Below the pieces are notes generated by a model. It searched no databases, was not told where the DNA came from, and saw only the letters and a list, made by a program, of their open reading frames with translations. 64,000 bases of DNA from Roseobacter ponti (lineage in GTDB: Bacteria; Pseudomonadota; Alphaproteobacteria; Rhodobacterales; Rhodobacteraceae), in contig NZ_CP048788.1 in the NCBI RefSeq assembly GCF_012932215.1, positions 2,852,001 through 2,916,000 of the forward strand, in the 5' to 3' direction. Positions within the stretch are counted from its first letter, which is position 1; each line of letters starts with the position of its first letter. The translations under genes and the position numbers were made by a program. Shown piece by piece: positions 10,718 to 18,847 of this stretch.

Positions 10718-11509
10718 ATGACCCGGATTGACGATACATTCGCAGATCTTGCCCGCGAAGGCCGAAAAGCCTTTGTCGCCTATGTGATGGCCGGGCACCC
10801 GGGATATGATCAGTCGCTTGAAATCGTGAAAGGTCTGCCTGGCGCCGGAGTGGACATCATTGAACTCGGCCTGCCGTTCACGGATCCGATGGCTGACGGA
10901 CCGACCATCCAGCTTGCGGGACAACAGGCGCTTGAGGCCGGCATGACCCTTGAGAAAACGCTCGGCCTTGCACGCGCTTTCCGGGAGACGGACCAGAAAA
11001 CGCCAATCGTGCTGATGGGGTATTACAATCCGATTTACAGCCGCGGCGTGGAACGCTTTCTGCACGAGGCAAATGACGCCGGCATTGACGGTCTGATCAT
11101 TGTGGATCTGCCGCCGGAGGAGGATGCTGAACTCTGCCTGCCCGCGCAGGCCGCCGGGTTGAATTTCATCCGCCTGGCGACACCGACAACGGACGACAAA
11201 CGCCTGCCACGCGTGCTTCAGAACACCTCAGGATTTGTCTATTACGTGTCAATCACCGGCATCACCGGGTCAGCGGAAGCCGAGGCGAAGGATGTAGGCC
11301 CTGAGGTTGCGCGGATCCGCGATGAGGGAGGGCTTCCCGTTGTGGTCGGCTTCGGTGTGAATACACCGGAGAAGTCCAGAGCCATCGCAGAAGTTGCCGA
11401 CGGCGTCGTGGTTGGCTCCGCAATTGTCAGCCGGATTACCGCAGGTGACAGCACCGAGAGCGTGCTCAGCTTTGTCAGATCCCTGACGGATGCTGCGCAT
11501 TCAGTATGA
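10718..11509 (+). CDS. trpA: Tryptophan synthase alpha chain
   Basis: A 263-residue TIM-barrel enzyme that splits indole-3-glycerol phosphate to indole and glyceraldehyde 3-phosphate; indole is channelled to TrpB. With the ATG at 10718 the catalytic residues fall at canonical positions: Glu49 ([11 protein letters not shown]) and Asp60 (PMADGP). The phosphate loop GFGVNTPEK and VGSAIV near the C-terminus are present. trpB and trpF lie about 10 kb away on the other strand, so the subunits are made from separate transcripts. The 3' end overlaps the convergent MarR gene by nine bases. Confidence 0.95.
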   Translation: MTRIDDTFADLAREGRKAFVAYVMAGHPGYDQSLEIVKGLPGAGVDIIELGLPFTDPMADGPTIQLAGQQALEAGMTLEKTLGLARAFRETDQKTPIVLMGYYNPIYSRGVERFLHEANDAGIDGLIIVDLPPEEDAELCLPAQAAGLNFIRLATPTTDDKRLPRVLQNTSGFVYYVSITGITGSAEAEAKDVGPEVARIRDEGGLPVVVGFGVNTPEKSRAIAEVADGVVVGSAIVSRITAGDSTESVLSFVRSLTDAAHSV

Positions 11510-11974
11510 TCCGGAATGCCGCACAGGGTGATTTCTGTCGTCATCGAGAAATATCCGCAGATCTCTGAGCACCGGCAGGACCGCACTCAGACGTGTGACA
11601 TCAAACCCGCGCTCAAGTCGGTGAAGGTCAGGCGCGAGCGTGGTGACAACATCCGATCGCAGGCTGCGACCTTCCGGGGTGAGCCACACAAGTTTTGATC
11701 TTCCGTCGTCCGGATTGGGCCGCACTTCGACCAGGCCGTGCCCTTCGAGCCCTTTGATCGTGTGGGTCATTGAGGTTTTCGGAACCTGAAACGCCCGCGC
11801 GATTTCAATTGGCGGGCGTCCGTCACCACGACGGACCAGGTGGCTGATCACTGCAAAATGAGGGGCGATCAGACCTTCAGGCAGCCGCGCTTCGAGCAGG
11901 GTGCGGCTGAGCTGTTCGATTATTCCGATCTCATTGAACACCTCAAAGAAGAGCGCGCCGGGGTCGTCAGCCAT
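11501..11974 (-). CDS. MarR-family regulator linked to nitroreductase gene
   Basis: A 157-residue winged-helix protein. The HTH lies around residues 55-80 ([20 protein letters not shown]) and the wing is [21 protein letters not shown], with the Asp-Gly-Arg-Ser seen in most MarR proteins. The start overlaps the nitroreductase stop by 8 bases, so the pair forms one operon transcribed from the palindrome-bearing promoter near 13100. Autoregulation with the oxidoreductase as target is the natural inference. The inducer is unknown. Confidence 0.85.
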   Translation of the reverse strand: MADDPGALFFEVFNEIGIIEQLSRTLLEARLPEGLIAPHFAVISHLVRRGDGRPPIEIARAFQVPKTSMTHTIKGLEGHGLVEVRPNPDDGRSKLVWLTPEGRSLRSDVVTTLAPDLHRLERGFDVTRLSAVLPVLRDLRIFLDDDRNHPVRHSGSY

Positions 11975-13073
11975 TCATTAGTTTCGCCTCAAGGGGCCAG
12001 CGCGGGGTGCGTGGCGTTCGGGGACCGTAGCCCAGTCGGCCGAGCATTTGAACCGTTTTACCGCCCGTGCTCAGCAAACTGTGTGCCCGGTCATAGTGCG
12101 GCTTCATTTCGGCGAATTCCTGAAGGCACTGGCTGACCGGATGCAGGGCGAGCCCGAGCTCGGTGCACTTCAGATTAAGCCGCAACCAGCGACGGCCGGC
12201 TTCAATCTGGTCCGCACGGGTGTTGGCCGGAGACGTCAGAGCGGCATAAGCAGGTGTTGCGTGCAGCATTTCACGATAAATTTCAACGCCCTGACGGAAC
12301 CCTGCGCTCTGCGTGTCGGACTGCACCCGGCGGCTCACCACTCCTGCCAGCATCAGGCTTTCCAGAAACGGGCCGCCGAGATCAATGCCATCCGGGTTCG
12401 CGTTAATTTCAGATTTGCCGAACCGCATGAGATCTACCGATTCCTGCAGCGTTCGCGGTGTTTCCGCTTCAGTCATCCACGCCTGCCATGTCAGCGTTTT
12501 CAACGCTTCCACCATGCCCGCGTCGGTATAGATATCGGCGTAGAGCTCCAGCTCATTTGCAAAAACCGCGGGCACCGGCGCCGGTTCAAACGGCTCTTTG
12601 CAGGAGCGTCGCTGCATGATCTGACCAGCCAGCGGATCAGCCTCTGCCCCACCGGTGAAGACCGCCTGAGCGATCGGGCCCTGATCACCGTCGGGCCAGA
12701 GGTTGAGGTCAACGGAATATCCTGCCGCCCCCGCCGCAAGAACCATCTGTTCCAGAAAACAGCCCATGCCGATGATGATCTGGCGGTCATCCGGATCGGT
12801 CCGGGGCAACGCCCTGGCAGTGTCGCGCCAGAGCGTGACCGCATCCTTCCCCTCAAGAGCAACGATCCATGGCTGCAGATTGTGTGGGTTCGGTGCAAGC
12901 AGCGCGAAGCTGAGCGCATTCAGCCGCGGATCGCCGTAACTTCCGGCAGCCTCCCACGGCGCAAGCGCATCATGCGGCGTCCTGCTCGTCAGAAATCCGG
13001 CAGCTGATGCCGTCGCGGCGAGAACCGTTCCACCGCCGATTACGGTCAGAGCTTTTCGTCTTGAAAGTGTCAT
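11967..13073 (-). CDS. Tat-exported Acg-like nitroreductase family protein
   Basis: A 368-residue FMN-binding oxidoreductase of the nitroreductase superfamily, of the Acg type. The N-terminus has a twin-arginine signal (SRRKAL at 4-9) and a hydrophobic stretch ending near residue 30, so the folded flavoprotein should be exported. ALLAPNPHNLQPW is the usual FMN-contact segment at about 56-68, and RRSCKEPFEP marks the second half of the duplicated fold. Proteins of this group either reduce or sequester flavins; the substrate cannot be stated. It is the first gene of a two-gene operon with a MarR regulator. Confidence 0.8.
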   Translation of the reverse strand: MTLSRRKALTVIGGGTVLAATASAAGFLTSRTPHDALAPWEAAGSYGDPRLNALSFALLAPNPHNLQPWIVALEGKDAVTLWRDTARALPRTDPDDRQIIIGMGCFLEQMVLAAGAAGYSVDLNLWPDGDQGPIAQAVFTGGAEADPLAGQIMQRRSCKEPFEPAPVPAVFANELELYADIYTDAGMVEALKTLTWQAWMTEAETPRTLQESVDLMRFGKSEINANPDGIDLGGPFLESLMLAGVVSRRVQSDTQSAGFRQGVEIYREMLHATPAYAALTSPANTRADQIEAGRRWLRLNLKCTELGLALHPVSQCLQEFAEMKPHYDRAHSLLSTGGKTVQMLGRLGYGPRTPRTPRWPLEAKLMNG

Positions 13074-13086
13074 TTGAAATCCTTTC

Positions 13087-13131
13087 TGGTGCGATATCGT
13101 ACGATATATAGTTCAATATCGCACCAAACAA
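13087..13131 (-). promoter_or_regulatory. Promoter and palindromic operator of the nitroreductase-MarR operon
   Basis: On the minus strand a -35 TTGTTT (13131-13126), a 17-base spacer and a -10 TATATC (13108-13103) precede the nitroreductase start. Two inverted repeats cover it: an outer one with 11-base arms (13087-13097 TGGTGCGATAT and 13116-13126 ATATCGCACCA) and an inner perfect 14-base palindrome, ATATCGTACGATAT, at 13094-13107. A MarR dimer bound here would block RNA polymerase, fitting autorepression by the second gene of the operon. Binding is inferred. Confidence 0.65.
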
Positions 13132-13210
13132 GATCTGCCTTCCGTAAAATGCCAGATTGATCTTTGCTCGCCGAATTGGTAACTAAAATTTACCAAAATG
13201 AAGGTTCGTC

Positions 13211-14377
13211 ATGCCTACCATCACCAACATTAATGATCTGAAGCGGATTTATGAACGGCGCGTCCCGCGAATGTTCTTTGATTACACCGAATCGGGAAGC
13301 TGGACGGAGCAGACCTTTCGCGAAAACACGAGCGACTTTGAGAAAATCCGGCTGCGCCAGCGCGTCGCCGTCGATATGACAGGCAGGTCCACCACAGGCA
13401 CCATGATCGGCGAAGAGGTTTCTATGCCCGTTGCACTGGCTCCCGTCGGGATCACCGGGATGCAGCACGCAGATGGTGAGATGAAGGCGGCCTGGGCAGC
13501 AGAAAAATTCGGCGTGCCGTTCACCCTGAGCACCATGTCGATTAACTCGATCGAGGATGTGGCGGGGTTCACCAACAAACCGTTCTGGTTTCAGCTTTAT
13601 ATGATGCGCGATACCGACTACATCAGCCGGCTGATCCAGCGTGCGAAAGACGCAAAATGCTCCGCGCTGGTACTGACGCTGGATCTGCAGATCCTGGGCC
13701 AGCGGCACAAAGACCTTAAAAACGGACTGTCTGCCCCGCCGAAACTAACCATGAAATCAATCGCAAACCTTGCCACGAAGTGGTCCTGGGGCATCGAGAT
13801 GATGACCGCCAAACGCCGCGAATTCGGCAATATTGTCGGCCATGTGGACGGCATTTCCGACCCGACATCGCTGAGTGCATGGGCTGCGGAATCCTTTGAT
13901 CCGTCACTCGACTGGAACAAGGTCGCAAAGCTGAAAGAAGAATGGGGCGGCAAGATCATCATCAAGGGCATTCTTGATGCCGAAGACGCGAAAATGGCTG
14001 CCAGAACCGGTGCAGATGCGATCATCGTCTCCAACCACGGTGGCCGCCAGCTTGACGGCGCGCTCAGCTCCATCCGGATGCTGCCATCGATCCTTGATGC
14101 CGTTGGCGACAAGGTCGAAGTGCATCTCGATGGCGGAATCCGGTCAGGTCAGGACGTGCTCAAGGCGCTGGCGATGGGGGCAAAAGGCACCTACATCGGG
14201 CGTGCTTTCATCTACGGACTCGGTGCGATGGGTCAGAAGGGTGTCACGAAAGCTCTTGAGATCATTCACAAGGAGCTCGACACGACAATGGCGCTTTGTG
14301 GTGAGACTAAGGTCGCGGATCTGGGGCGCCATAACCTGCTGATTCCGGAAGACTTCGAAGGGCGTTGGCAGAAGTAA
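13211..14377 (+). CDS. lldD: FMN-dependent L-lactate dehydrogenase (alpha-hydroxy acid oxidase family)
   Basis: A 388-residue flavoprotein that oxidises L-lactate to pyruvate and passes electrons to the quinone pool at the inner membrane. Family marks: FFDYTESGSW near residue 22, substrate-binding QLYMMRDTDYISRL around 128, and SNHGGRQLDG with the catalytic His276, followed by the FMN phosphate sites DGGIRSGQDV and GRAFIYGLGAMG. Length is typical of the family. It is preceded by the divergent nitroreductase promoter and followed after 22 bases by a sulfotransferase-like gene. Another 2-hydroxy acid substrate cannot be excluded. Confidence 0.88.
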   Translation: MPTITNINDLKRIYERRVPRMFFDYTESGSWTEQTFRENTSDFEKIRLRQRVAVDMTGRSTTGTMIGEEVSMPVALAPVGITGMQHADGEMKAAWAAEKFGVPFTLSTMSINSIEDVAGFTNKPFWFQLYMMRDTDYISRLIQRAKDAKCSALVLTLDLQILGQRHKDLKNGLSAPPKLTMKSIANLATKWSWGIEMMTAKRREFGNIVGHVDGISDPTSLSAWAAESFDPSLDWNKVAKLKEEWGGKIIIKGILDAEDAKMAARTGADAIIVSNHGGRQLDGALSSIRMLPSILDAVGDKVEVHLDGGIRSGQDVLKALAMGAKGTYIGRAFIYGLGAMGQKGVTKALEIIHKELDTTMALCGETKVADLGRHNLLIPEDFEGRWQK

Positions 14378-14399
14378 CTCGTGGCGCTACGGTGCCGTC

Positions 14400-15032
14400 A
14401 TGCTGATTTTTCTGGCCGAACGCCTCGCCTATCTTGCCACGCCCAAAACCGGCTCGACGGCTGTCGAAACGGCTTTGCGCTCCCGTGCCGACATCGTTTT
14501 CGCGCGCGGGCGAAAACATGTGACTGCACAACGTTATCAGGCCCGTGTCCGCCCGTTTCTGAAGGAAACATTCCGGGTCGCCCCGGACAGCGTTGCGGTC
14601 ATGCGCGAACCGGTTGACCAGCTGCGCAGCTGGTATCGCTACCGCATGCGCGAGGCCAGAGACGGCGCGCCGCAGTCCACACGCGGATTGAGTTTCGATG
14701 AATTCATCTGTGCGGTGATTTCAGACGACCCGCCCGAATTTGCCCGCGTCGGCAGCCAGTTTGCCTTTCTGACAAACGGCAAAGGCCGGCTGGTGGCGGA
14801 TCACGTATTCGCCTGGGAAGATCAGCCGCAGTTTCTGGCGTTTCTGAGCAGGCGCCTCAAGGACCCTGTCGCCCCTGAGCAGCGCAATGTCTCACCCGAT
14901 ATTCCTGCACCTCTGGATCAGATCACGGAAGCAAAGCTGCGCGAGGCTCGTGCGGCGGAGTTTGCGCTCTATCAGCAGATCATCGACGCCGGTGGTCAGC
15001 TCAGGCGCGGCGAAGACCGGACCGCGCCGTAA
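14400..15032 (+). CDS. Sulfotransferase-like P-loop protein
   Basis: A 210-residue protein. LATPKTGSTAVETALRSRAD at residues 13-32 resembles the 5'-phosphosulfate-binding loop of PAPS-dependent sulfotransferases (K-T/S-G-S/T-T), and VAVMREPVDQLRSWYRYRMR around 70-89 resembles the 3'-phosphate loop (R-x-P-x-x-x-x-x-S-x-Y). A sulfotransferase fold is therefore likely, though the acceptor is unknown. It begins 22 bases after lldD. Its last 32 bases overlap the 3' end of the convergent MFS gene. Confidence 0.7.
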   Translation: MLIFLAERLAYLATPKTGSTAVETALRSRADIVFARGRKHVTAQRYQARVRPFLKETFRVAPDSVAVMREPVDQLRSWYRYRMREARDGAPQSTRGLSFDEFICAVISDDPPEFARVGSQFAFLTNGKGRLVADHVFAWEDQPQFLAFLSRRLKDPVAPEQRNVSPDIPAPLDQITEAKLREARAAEFALYQQIIDAGGQLRRGEDRTAP

Positions 15033-16173
15033 CCGCGCGCGACAGCGACGGCACCAGCACCAGTGCGGCAAAAACCATGACGCCGCCAACCACAAAAAAA
15101 CCTGCGCGCAGACCCAGCATCTCGGATGTGAGACCCATGAGTGGCGGCCCCACGAAAAAGGCACCGTACCCCATCACTGAGGCCCGGCTGATCGCGGCAA
15201 GCCGGTCCTGCGGATCAACAAGCCGACCGACGAGGGCGAGAGCCAGCGGGGCCACGACGGAGACCCCCAGACCGGTCAGTCCGAACCCGACGTAGGCGAC
15301 AACAAGACCCGGTGCGGCCCCTGCAATGAAGAGACCGAGAGCCGCCGTCAGGGCGGCCGCCGCCATCAGCCGCAGTTCCGGCAGGCGCGCGGACAAAAAG
15401 TGCCCGGCGAGCCGCCCGATGCCCATTGTCAGCCCGAGGATCGCAGGCCCCAGTGCGCCCTGCGCCGGCCCGCCGCCCAGCGTCCGCTCCAGATGCAGTG
15501 CCGACCACCCTTCGGCAGAAGCCTCAACAAGGAAGGCGGCCAGGACCAGCGCCCCGCCCAGCCAGACCAGCGCGTGTGGCAAACCATCGGGTGAAAGCGA
15601 AGGCACCGCCTCGCGCACGGCGACCTTTCTGCGTCCTGTCATGACAAAACAAAGCACGATCACCAGCACGGTGAACCCGGTGAAAACCTGAACCGGCGTG
15701 AATGACATCTCACGCAGCACACCTGTCAGCAGCGCAGCGCCCGCGTAAGCAAAGGCATAGACCGCATGATTGAGGTTCATGAGCGGCCGGCCATGGCGCT
15801 CTTCTGCTTCGGAAACACGCACATTGACCAGCACATCAACAATCCCGGAGCCCACCGAGGCCACTGTCATCCCGATGGTAAAAGACACAAGTCCGCCCGA
15901 TGCGCCCGCCGTCAGCATGCCGGCCGCGACCAGCAGTGCAGCCCCCGGCATGGCCAGCCGGCCCGCGATCCGGTGCGCCAGCGGTGCCAGCCACATGGCC
16001 GCCAGCGCGCCCAGTGAGGCCAGCAGCACCACCGAGCCATAGGTCCCGTCGGACGCACCGATTGCCGCCTTGATCACCGGCATCTGGGCAAAAAAACACG
16101 CCCAGGCACCGGCAATGACGACAAAGCCCGCAAGCGCGCGGCGCGACAACCACAGATCGTTCAGAAACACCAT
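15001..16173 (-). CDS. MFS transporter
   Basis: A 390-residue inner-membrane carrier with about 12 predicted transmembrane segments, of the major facilitator superfamily, resembling the YbjJ/FucP-like branch. A loop-2-type signature follows the second helix (MWLAPLAHRIAGRLA), and a VRVSEAEERHGRPLMNLNHA segment follows helix four. The ATG at 16173 is chosen because AGAGGGGAG lies directly upstream on the minus strand; an in-frame start 24 residues earlier lacks such a site. The substrate is not identifiable. The 3' end overlaps the sulfotransferase-like gene by 32 bases in convergent orientation. Confidence 0.82.
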   Translation of the reverse strand: MVFLNDLWLSRRALAGFVVIAGAWACFFAQMPVIKAAIGASDGTYGSVVLLASLGALAAMWLAPLAHRIAGRLAMPGAALLVAAGMLTAGASGGLVSFTIGMTVASVGSGIVDVLVNVRVSEAEERHGRPLMNLNHAVYAFAYAGAALLTGVLREMSFTPVQVFTGFTVLVIVLCFVMTGRRKVAVREAVPSLSPDGLPHALVWLGGALVLAAFLVEASAEGWSALHLERTLGGGPAQGALGPAILGLTMGIGRLAGHFLSARLPELRLMAAAALTAALGLFIAGAAPGLVVAYVGFGLTGLGVSVVAPLALALVGRLVDPQDRLAAISRASVMGYGAFFVGPPLMGLTSEMLGLRAGFFVVGGVMVFAALVLVPSLSRAVTARSGLRRA

Positions 16174-16229
16174 GCTCCCCTCTTTCACGGGCGTGCAGCC
16201 CCCGCAAGAGACGGGAGCTGAAAAACCCC

Positions 16230-16258
16230 TTTTCACGCGGGCCAAACCGGTCTATACG
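16230..16258 (+). promoter_or_regulatory. Candidate promoter of rplY
   Basis: TTTTCA at 16230-16235, a 17-base spacer and TATACG at 16253-16258 fit a housekeeping sigma factor promoter. It lies 64 bases before the rplY start and divergent from the MFS gene. The match is by eye only. Confidence 0.45.
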
Positions 16259-16269
16259 CGCGGCTTCAT

Positions 16270-16298
16270 GCGGGCATACAGCCTTGGAGGATGCCCGC
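16270..16298 (+). other. Hairpin in the rplY 5' leader
   Basis: Perfect 8-base arms GCGGGCAT (16270-16277) and ATGCCCGC (16291-16298) enclose a 13-base loop containing TTGGAGG. It lies in the transcribed leader if the promoter above is used. Ribosomal protein leaders often carry autoregulatory structures; whether this one does is unknown. Confidence 0.4.
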
Positions 16299-16321
16299 CC
16301 TAACATATTGGAGAGACAAAG

Positions 16322-16993
16322 ATGGCTGGAGAAATTCCGGATCTTGAAGCTCAGGAACGGACGGGGACAGGCAAGGGCGCCGCTCGTCAGGCACGCCGCG
16401 ACGGCATGGTTCCTGGTATCGTATTTGGTGGTGACACGGACCCGCTGCCGATTAACATTCCGTTCAACACGCTTATTCAGAAACTGCGCGCAGGCCGGTT
16501 CAAGTCCACACTGTTCAACATGAAAGTGGACGGGCATGACGATGTGCGCGTGATCTGCCGTGACGTTCAGCGCCACGTGGTCAAAGATCTGCCGACGCAT
16601 ATCGATTTCATGCGCCTTAAGCGGACCACTCAGATCAACCTCTTTATCGCGGTTGAAGTCGACGGCGAAGAAGAAAGCCCCGGTCTCAAGCAGGGCGGCG
16701 TTCTGACCATGATTCGCCCCGAAGTCGAGCTGATTGTGACTGCTGGCGATATCCCCGATCACGTTACGATCGATATCTCCGAGCTTGAAATCGGCGACAG
16801 CGTCACGATTTCTGCGGTCAAACTGCCCAAGGGCGCCAAACCGACCATCGACCGCGACTTTGTCATTGCACAGATTTCCGCACCTTCCGGCCTTGCATCG
16901 CAGAGCGATGATGAGGACGAGGATGACGTGGATGTGGATGAAGTTCCGACCACTGAGATGGGCCCGCCGGATGGAGAAGAAGCGGAGGATTGA
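16322..16993 (+). CDS. rplY: 50S ribosomal protein L25 (CTC family)
   Basis: A 223-residue long-form L25, which binds 5S rRNA in the large subunit. Residues 1-90 are the 5S-binding domain ([20 protein letters not shown] and a [20 protein letters not shown] strand), and residues 95-185 the CTC-type second beta domain. The tail (about 195-223) is strongly acidic ([13 protein letters not shown]), as in other Rhodobacterales. A GGAGAG site precedes the ATG. A hairpin terminator follows the stop. Confidence 0.94.
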   Translation: MAGEIPDLEAQERTGTGKGAARQARRDGMVPGIVFGGDTDPLPINIPFNTLIQKLRAGRFKSTLFNMKVDGHDDVRVICRDVQRHVVKDLPTHIDFMRLKRTTQINLFIAVEVDGEEESPGLKQGGVLTMIRPEVELIVTAGDIPDHVTIDISELEIGDSVTISAVKLPKGAKPTIDRDFVIAQISAPSGLASQSDDEDEDDVDVDEVPTTEMGPPDGEEAED

Positions 16994-17020
16994 TTTTCCA
17001 CTTCAGAAAAAGACAGTGAT

Positions 17021-17044
17021 TACGGGGCCCTTTGCGGCCCCGTA
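17021..17044 (+). terminator. Intrinsic terminator after rplY
   Basis: Arms TACGGGGCC (17021-17029) and GGCCCCGTA (17036-17044) form a perfect 9-base-pair GC-rich stem with a CTTTGC loop, followed by TTTCGTT. It lies 28 bases after the rplY stop and before the start of pth. Confidence 0.78.
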
Positions 17045-17099
17045 TTTCGTTCAGGCCGGCGCCCTGCTATGCTGCATCGCAACATGAGGGAGCATTGCA

Positions 17100-17810
17100 A
17101 TGAAGCTGTTGGTCGGCCTTGGGAACCCGGGCGCAAAATATGCCGGACACAGGCATAATATCGGGTTCATGGCGCTGGACCGCATCGCCTCTGATCACGG
17201 CTTTCCTGCATGGAAGGGAAAGCATCAGGGCAGTATCTCAGAAGGGCGCTTCGGGTCTGACCGCGCCGTTCTGCTTAAGCCCGAAACATTCATGAACAAT
17301 TCCGGCCAGTCGGTGCAGGCCGCCATGCGGTTTTACAAACTGGGCCCTGCCGATGTGATCGTGCTGCACGATGAGATCGATCTTGCCCCGGGCAAAGTGA
17401 AACACAAGACCGGCGGCGGGCACGCCGGTCACAACGGCCTGCGCTCGGTGCATGCCCATATCGGCCCGGATTACGGGCGGGTCCGGCTTGGCGTCGGCCA
17501 TCCCGGTCACAAGGACCGCGTGCCCTCTTACGTGCTGCATGATTTTGCAAAGGCAGATCAGGACTGGCTTGATGATGTGCTGCGCGGCGTCAGCGACGGC
17601 GCGCCGTGGCTGGCCGCGGGTGATCCGGCGAAGTTTATGAACGCCGTGGCGTTGCGCGTAAACCCGCCGCGCTCAGGGACCGGGACCGAAGGCGAGAAAA
17701 AGCAGACGGCCGGTGCGTCGGGCACGGCGGCCGCATCTGACCCGCCGGCGCCGGAACCCGGAATTGACCCGCGCTCTGCGATGCAAAAGCTGATGGACCG
17801 CTTCAGGTGA
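17100..17810 (+). CDS. pth: Peptidyl-tRNA hydrolase
   Basis: A 236-residue cytoplasmic esterase that frees tRNA from prematurely released peptidyl-tRNA. GLGNPGAKYAGHRHNIGF at 6-23 holds the catalytic His and substrate Asn; NNSGQSV and VLHDEIDLAPG carry the remaining active-site Asn and Asp; GGGHAGHNGLRS is the tRNA-contact region. The core ends near residue 190; the last 45 residues form an Ala/Pro/Gly-rich extension (GASGTAAASDPPAPEPG) not needed for catalysis. The stop overlaps the GTG start of the next gene by 4 bases. Confidence 0.94.
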   Translation: MKLLVGLGNPGAKYAGHRHNIGFMALDRIASDHGFPAWKGKHQGSISEGRFGSDRAVLLKPETFMNNSGQSVQAAMRFYKLGPADVIVLHDEIDLAPGKVKHKTGGGHAGHNGLRSVHAHIGPDYGRVRLGVGHPGHKDRVPSYVLHDFAKADQDWLDDVLRGVSDGAPWLAAGDPAKFMNAVALRVNPPRSGTGTEGEKKQTAGASGTAAASDPPAPEPGIDPRSAMQKLMDRFR

Positions 17811-18847
17811 CGCTGGCCCGGGCCTTTGCCGATCAGGCGATCAGCTGCGGCCGTCTTGGCTCACCCTTCATGCAGCAACTGCTCAGTATGCTGAGCGCAC
17901 ACTGGCCCGGGGACACTGCGCTGGCGGCAAAGTTTGCGGCGTTCAGCGGGGATATCGGGCCTGCCGGGCATTCGCTGCCGCTGCGCCTTGCCGGCGGGCT
18001 GCATGCGCTGGTGCTGACCGGTCGTGCGCCGGAGCTTGCCGCCCTATACCCGCCCTCCCGGGTCAGCGACCACGCTTTGCGCGAGGGTGTCCTTGACGCT
18101 CTCGGCGCGCATGAGGCCTTTTTGCTCAACTGGGTCGAGAGCCCGCCCCAGACCAATGAGGTCCGCCGGTCCGCCGCGCTGATGGCCGGCGCGACCGTTG
18201 TCGCTCAGCATTCCCAGCTGCCTGTGGTCCTGTCAGAACTGGGGGCCAGTGGCGGTCTGAACCTCATGTGGGATCATTACGCGCTCGACCTGTCCGGTGG
18301 CGGGCCGGGAACGGCTGCGCCGGTGGTCCGCCTCACGCCCGAGTGGGAAGGCCCCCTGCCCCCGACCCGCCTGCCTGTCGTGGCGGAGCGGGCAGGCGTC
18401 GACCTAAACCCGCTCGACCCTCAGAACCCTGACGATCTTTTGCGGCTCACAGCCTATCTCTGGCCGGATCAGCCGCACCGGCTTGCGATGACGCGGGCTG
18501 CAGCAGGCGTGATGACCGCCCGGATTGACCGCGCCGATGCCATCGACTGGCTGGAGCAGCGGCTCACAGCCGCGCCGGACGGCCATCTGCACCTGATCCA
18601 GCACACGGTTGCCTGGCAGTATTTTCCCGAAGCGGCCCGGGCGCGTGGCCTGGCACTGATCGAGGCTGCCGGTGCTGCGGCCACTCATTACCGCCCGCTC
18701 GCCTGGCTCTCGATGGAAAGCGAAGGAGATGTGCATGCCGCAGAGGGTGCAGCCCTGGTGCTGCGGTTCTGGCCGGGCGACGTCACCCTGCGGCTCGGAA
18801 GGGCAGATTTCCACGGCCGCTGGATCCGCTGGCAGGGAGGTGTCTGA
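17807..18847 (+). CDS. DUF2332 family protein
   Basis: A 346-residue protein of the DUF2332 family; no activity is established for it to my knowledge. Family-like segments include QTNEVRRSAALMAG and SELGASGGLNLMWDHYAL, the latter like the glycine loop of a methyltransferase-type Rossmann fold, so SAM binding is possible (inference). The GTG at 17807 overlaps the pth stop (GTGA) and the stop overlaps the next ATG (TGATG), so pth, this gene and the serine hydrolase are read in one unit. Confidence 0.8.
   Translation: MTLARAFADQAISCGRLGSPFMQQLLSMLSAHWPGDTALAAKFAAFSGDIGPAGHSLPLRLAGGLHALVLTGRAPELAALYPPSRVSDHALREGVLDALGAHEAFLLNWVESPPQTNEVRRSAALMAGATVVAQHSQLPVVLSELGASGGLNLMWDHYALDLSGGGPGTAAPVVRLTPEWEGPLPPTRLPVVAERAGVDLNPLDPQNPDDLLRLTAYLWPDQPHRLAMTRAAAGVMTARIDRADAIDWLEQRLTAAPDGHLHLIQHTVAWQYFPEAARARGLALIEAAGAAATHYRPLAWLSMESEGDVHAAEGAALVLRFWPGDVTLRLGRADFHGRWIRWQGGV

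Noticed and set aside
12048-13007. 319-codon plus-strand open frame
   Set aside because: Antisense to the nitroreductase gene, whose Tat signal and flavin motifs are clear.
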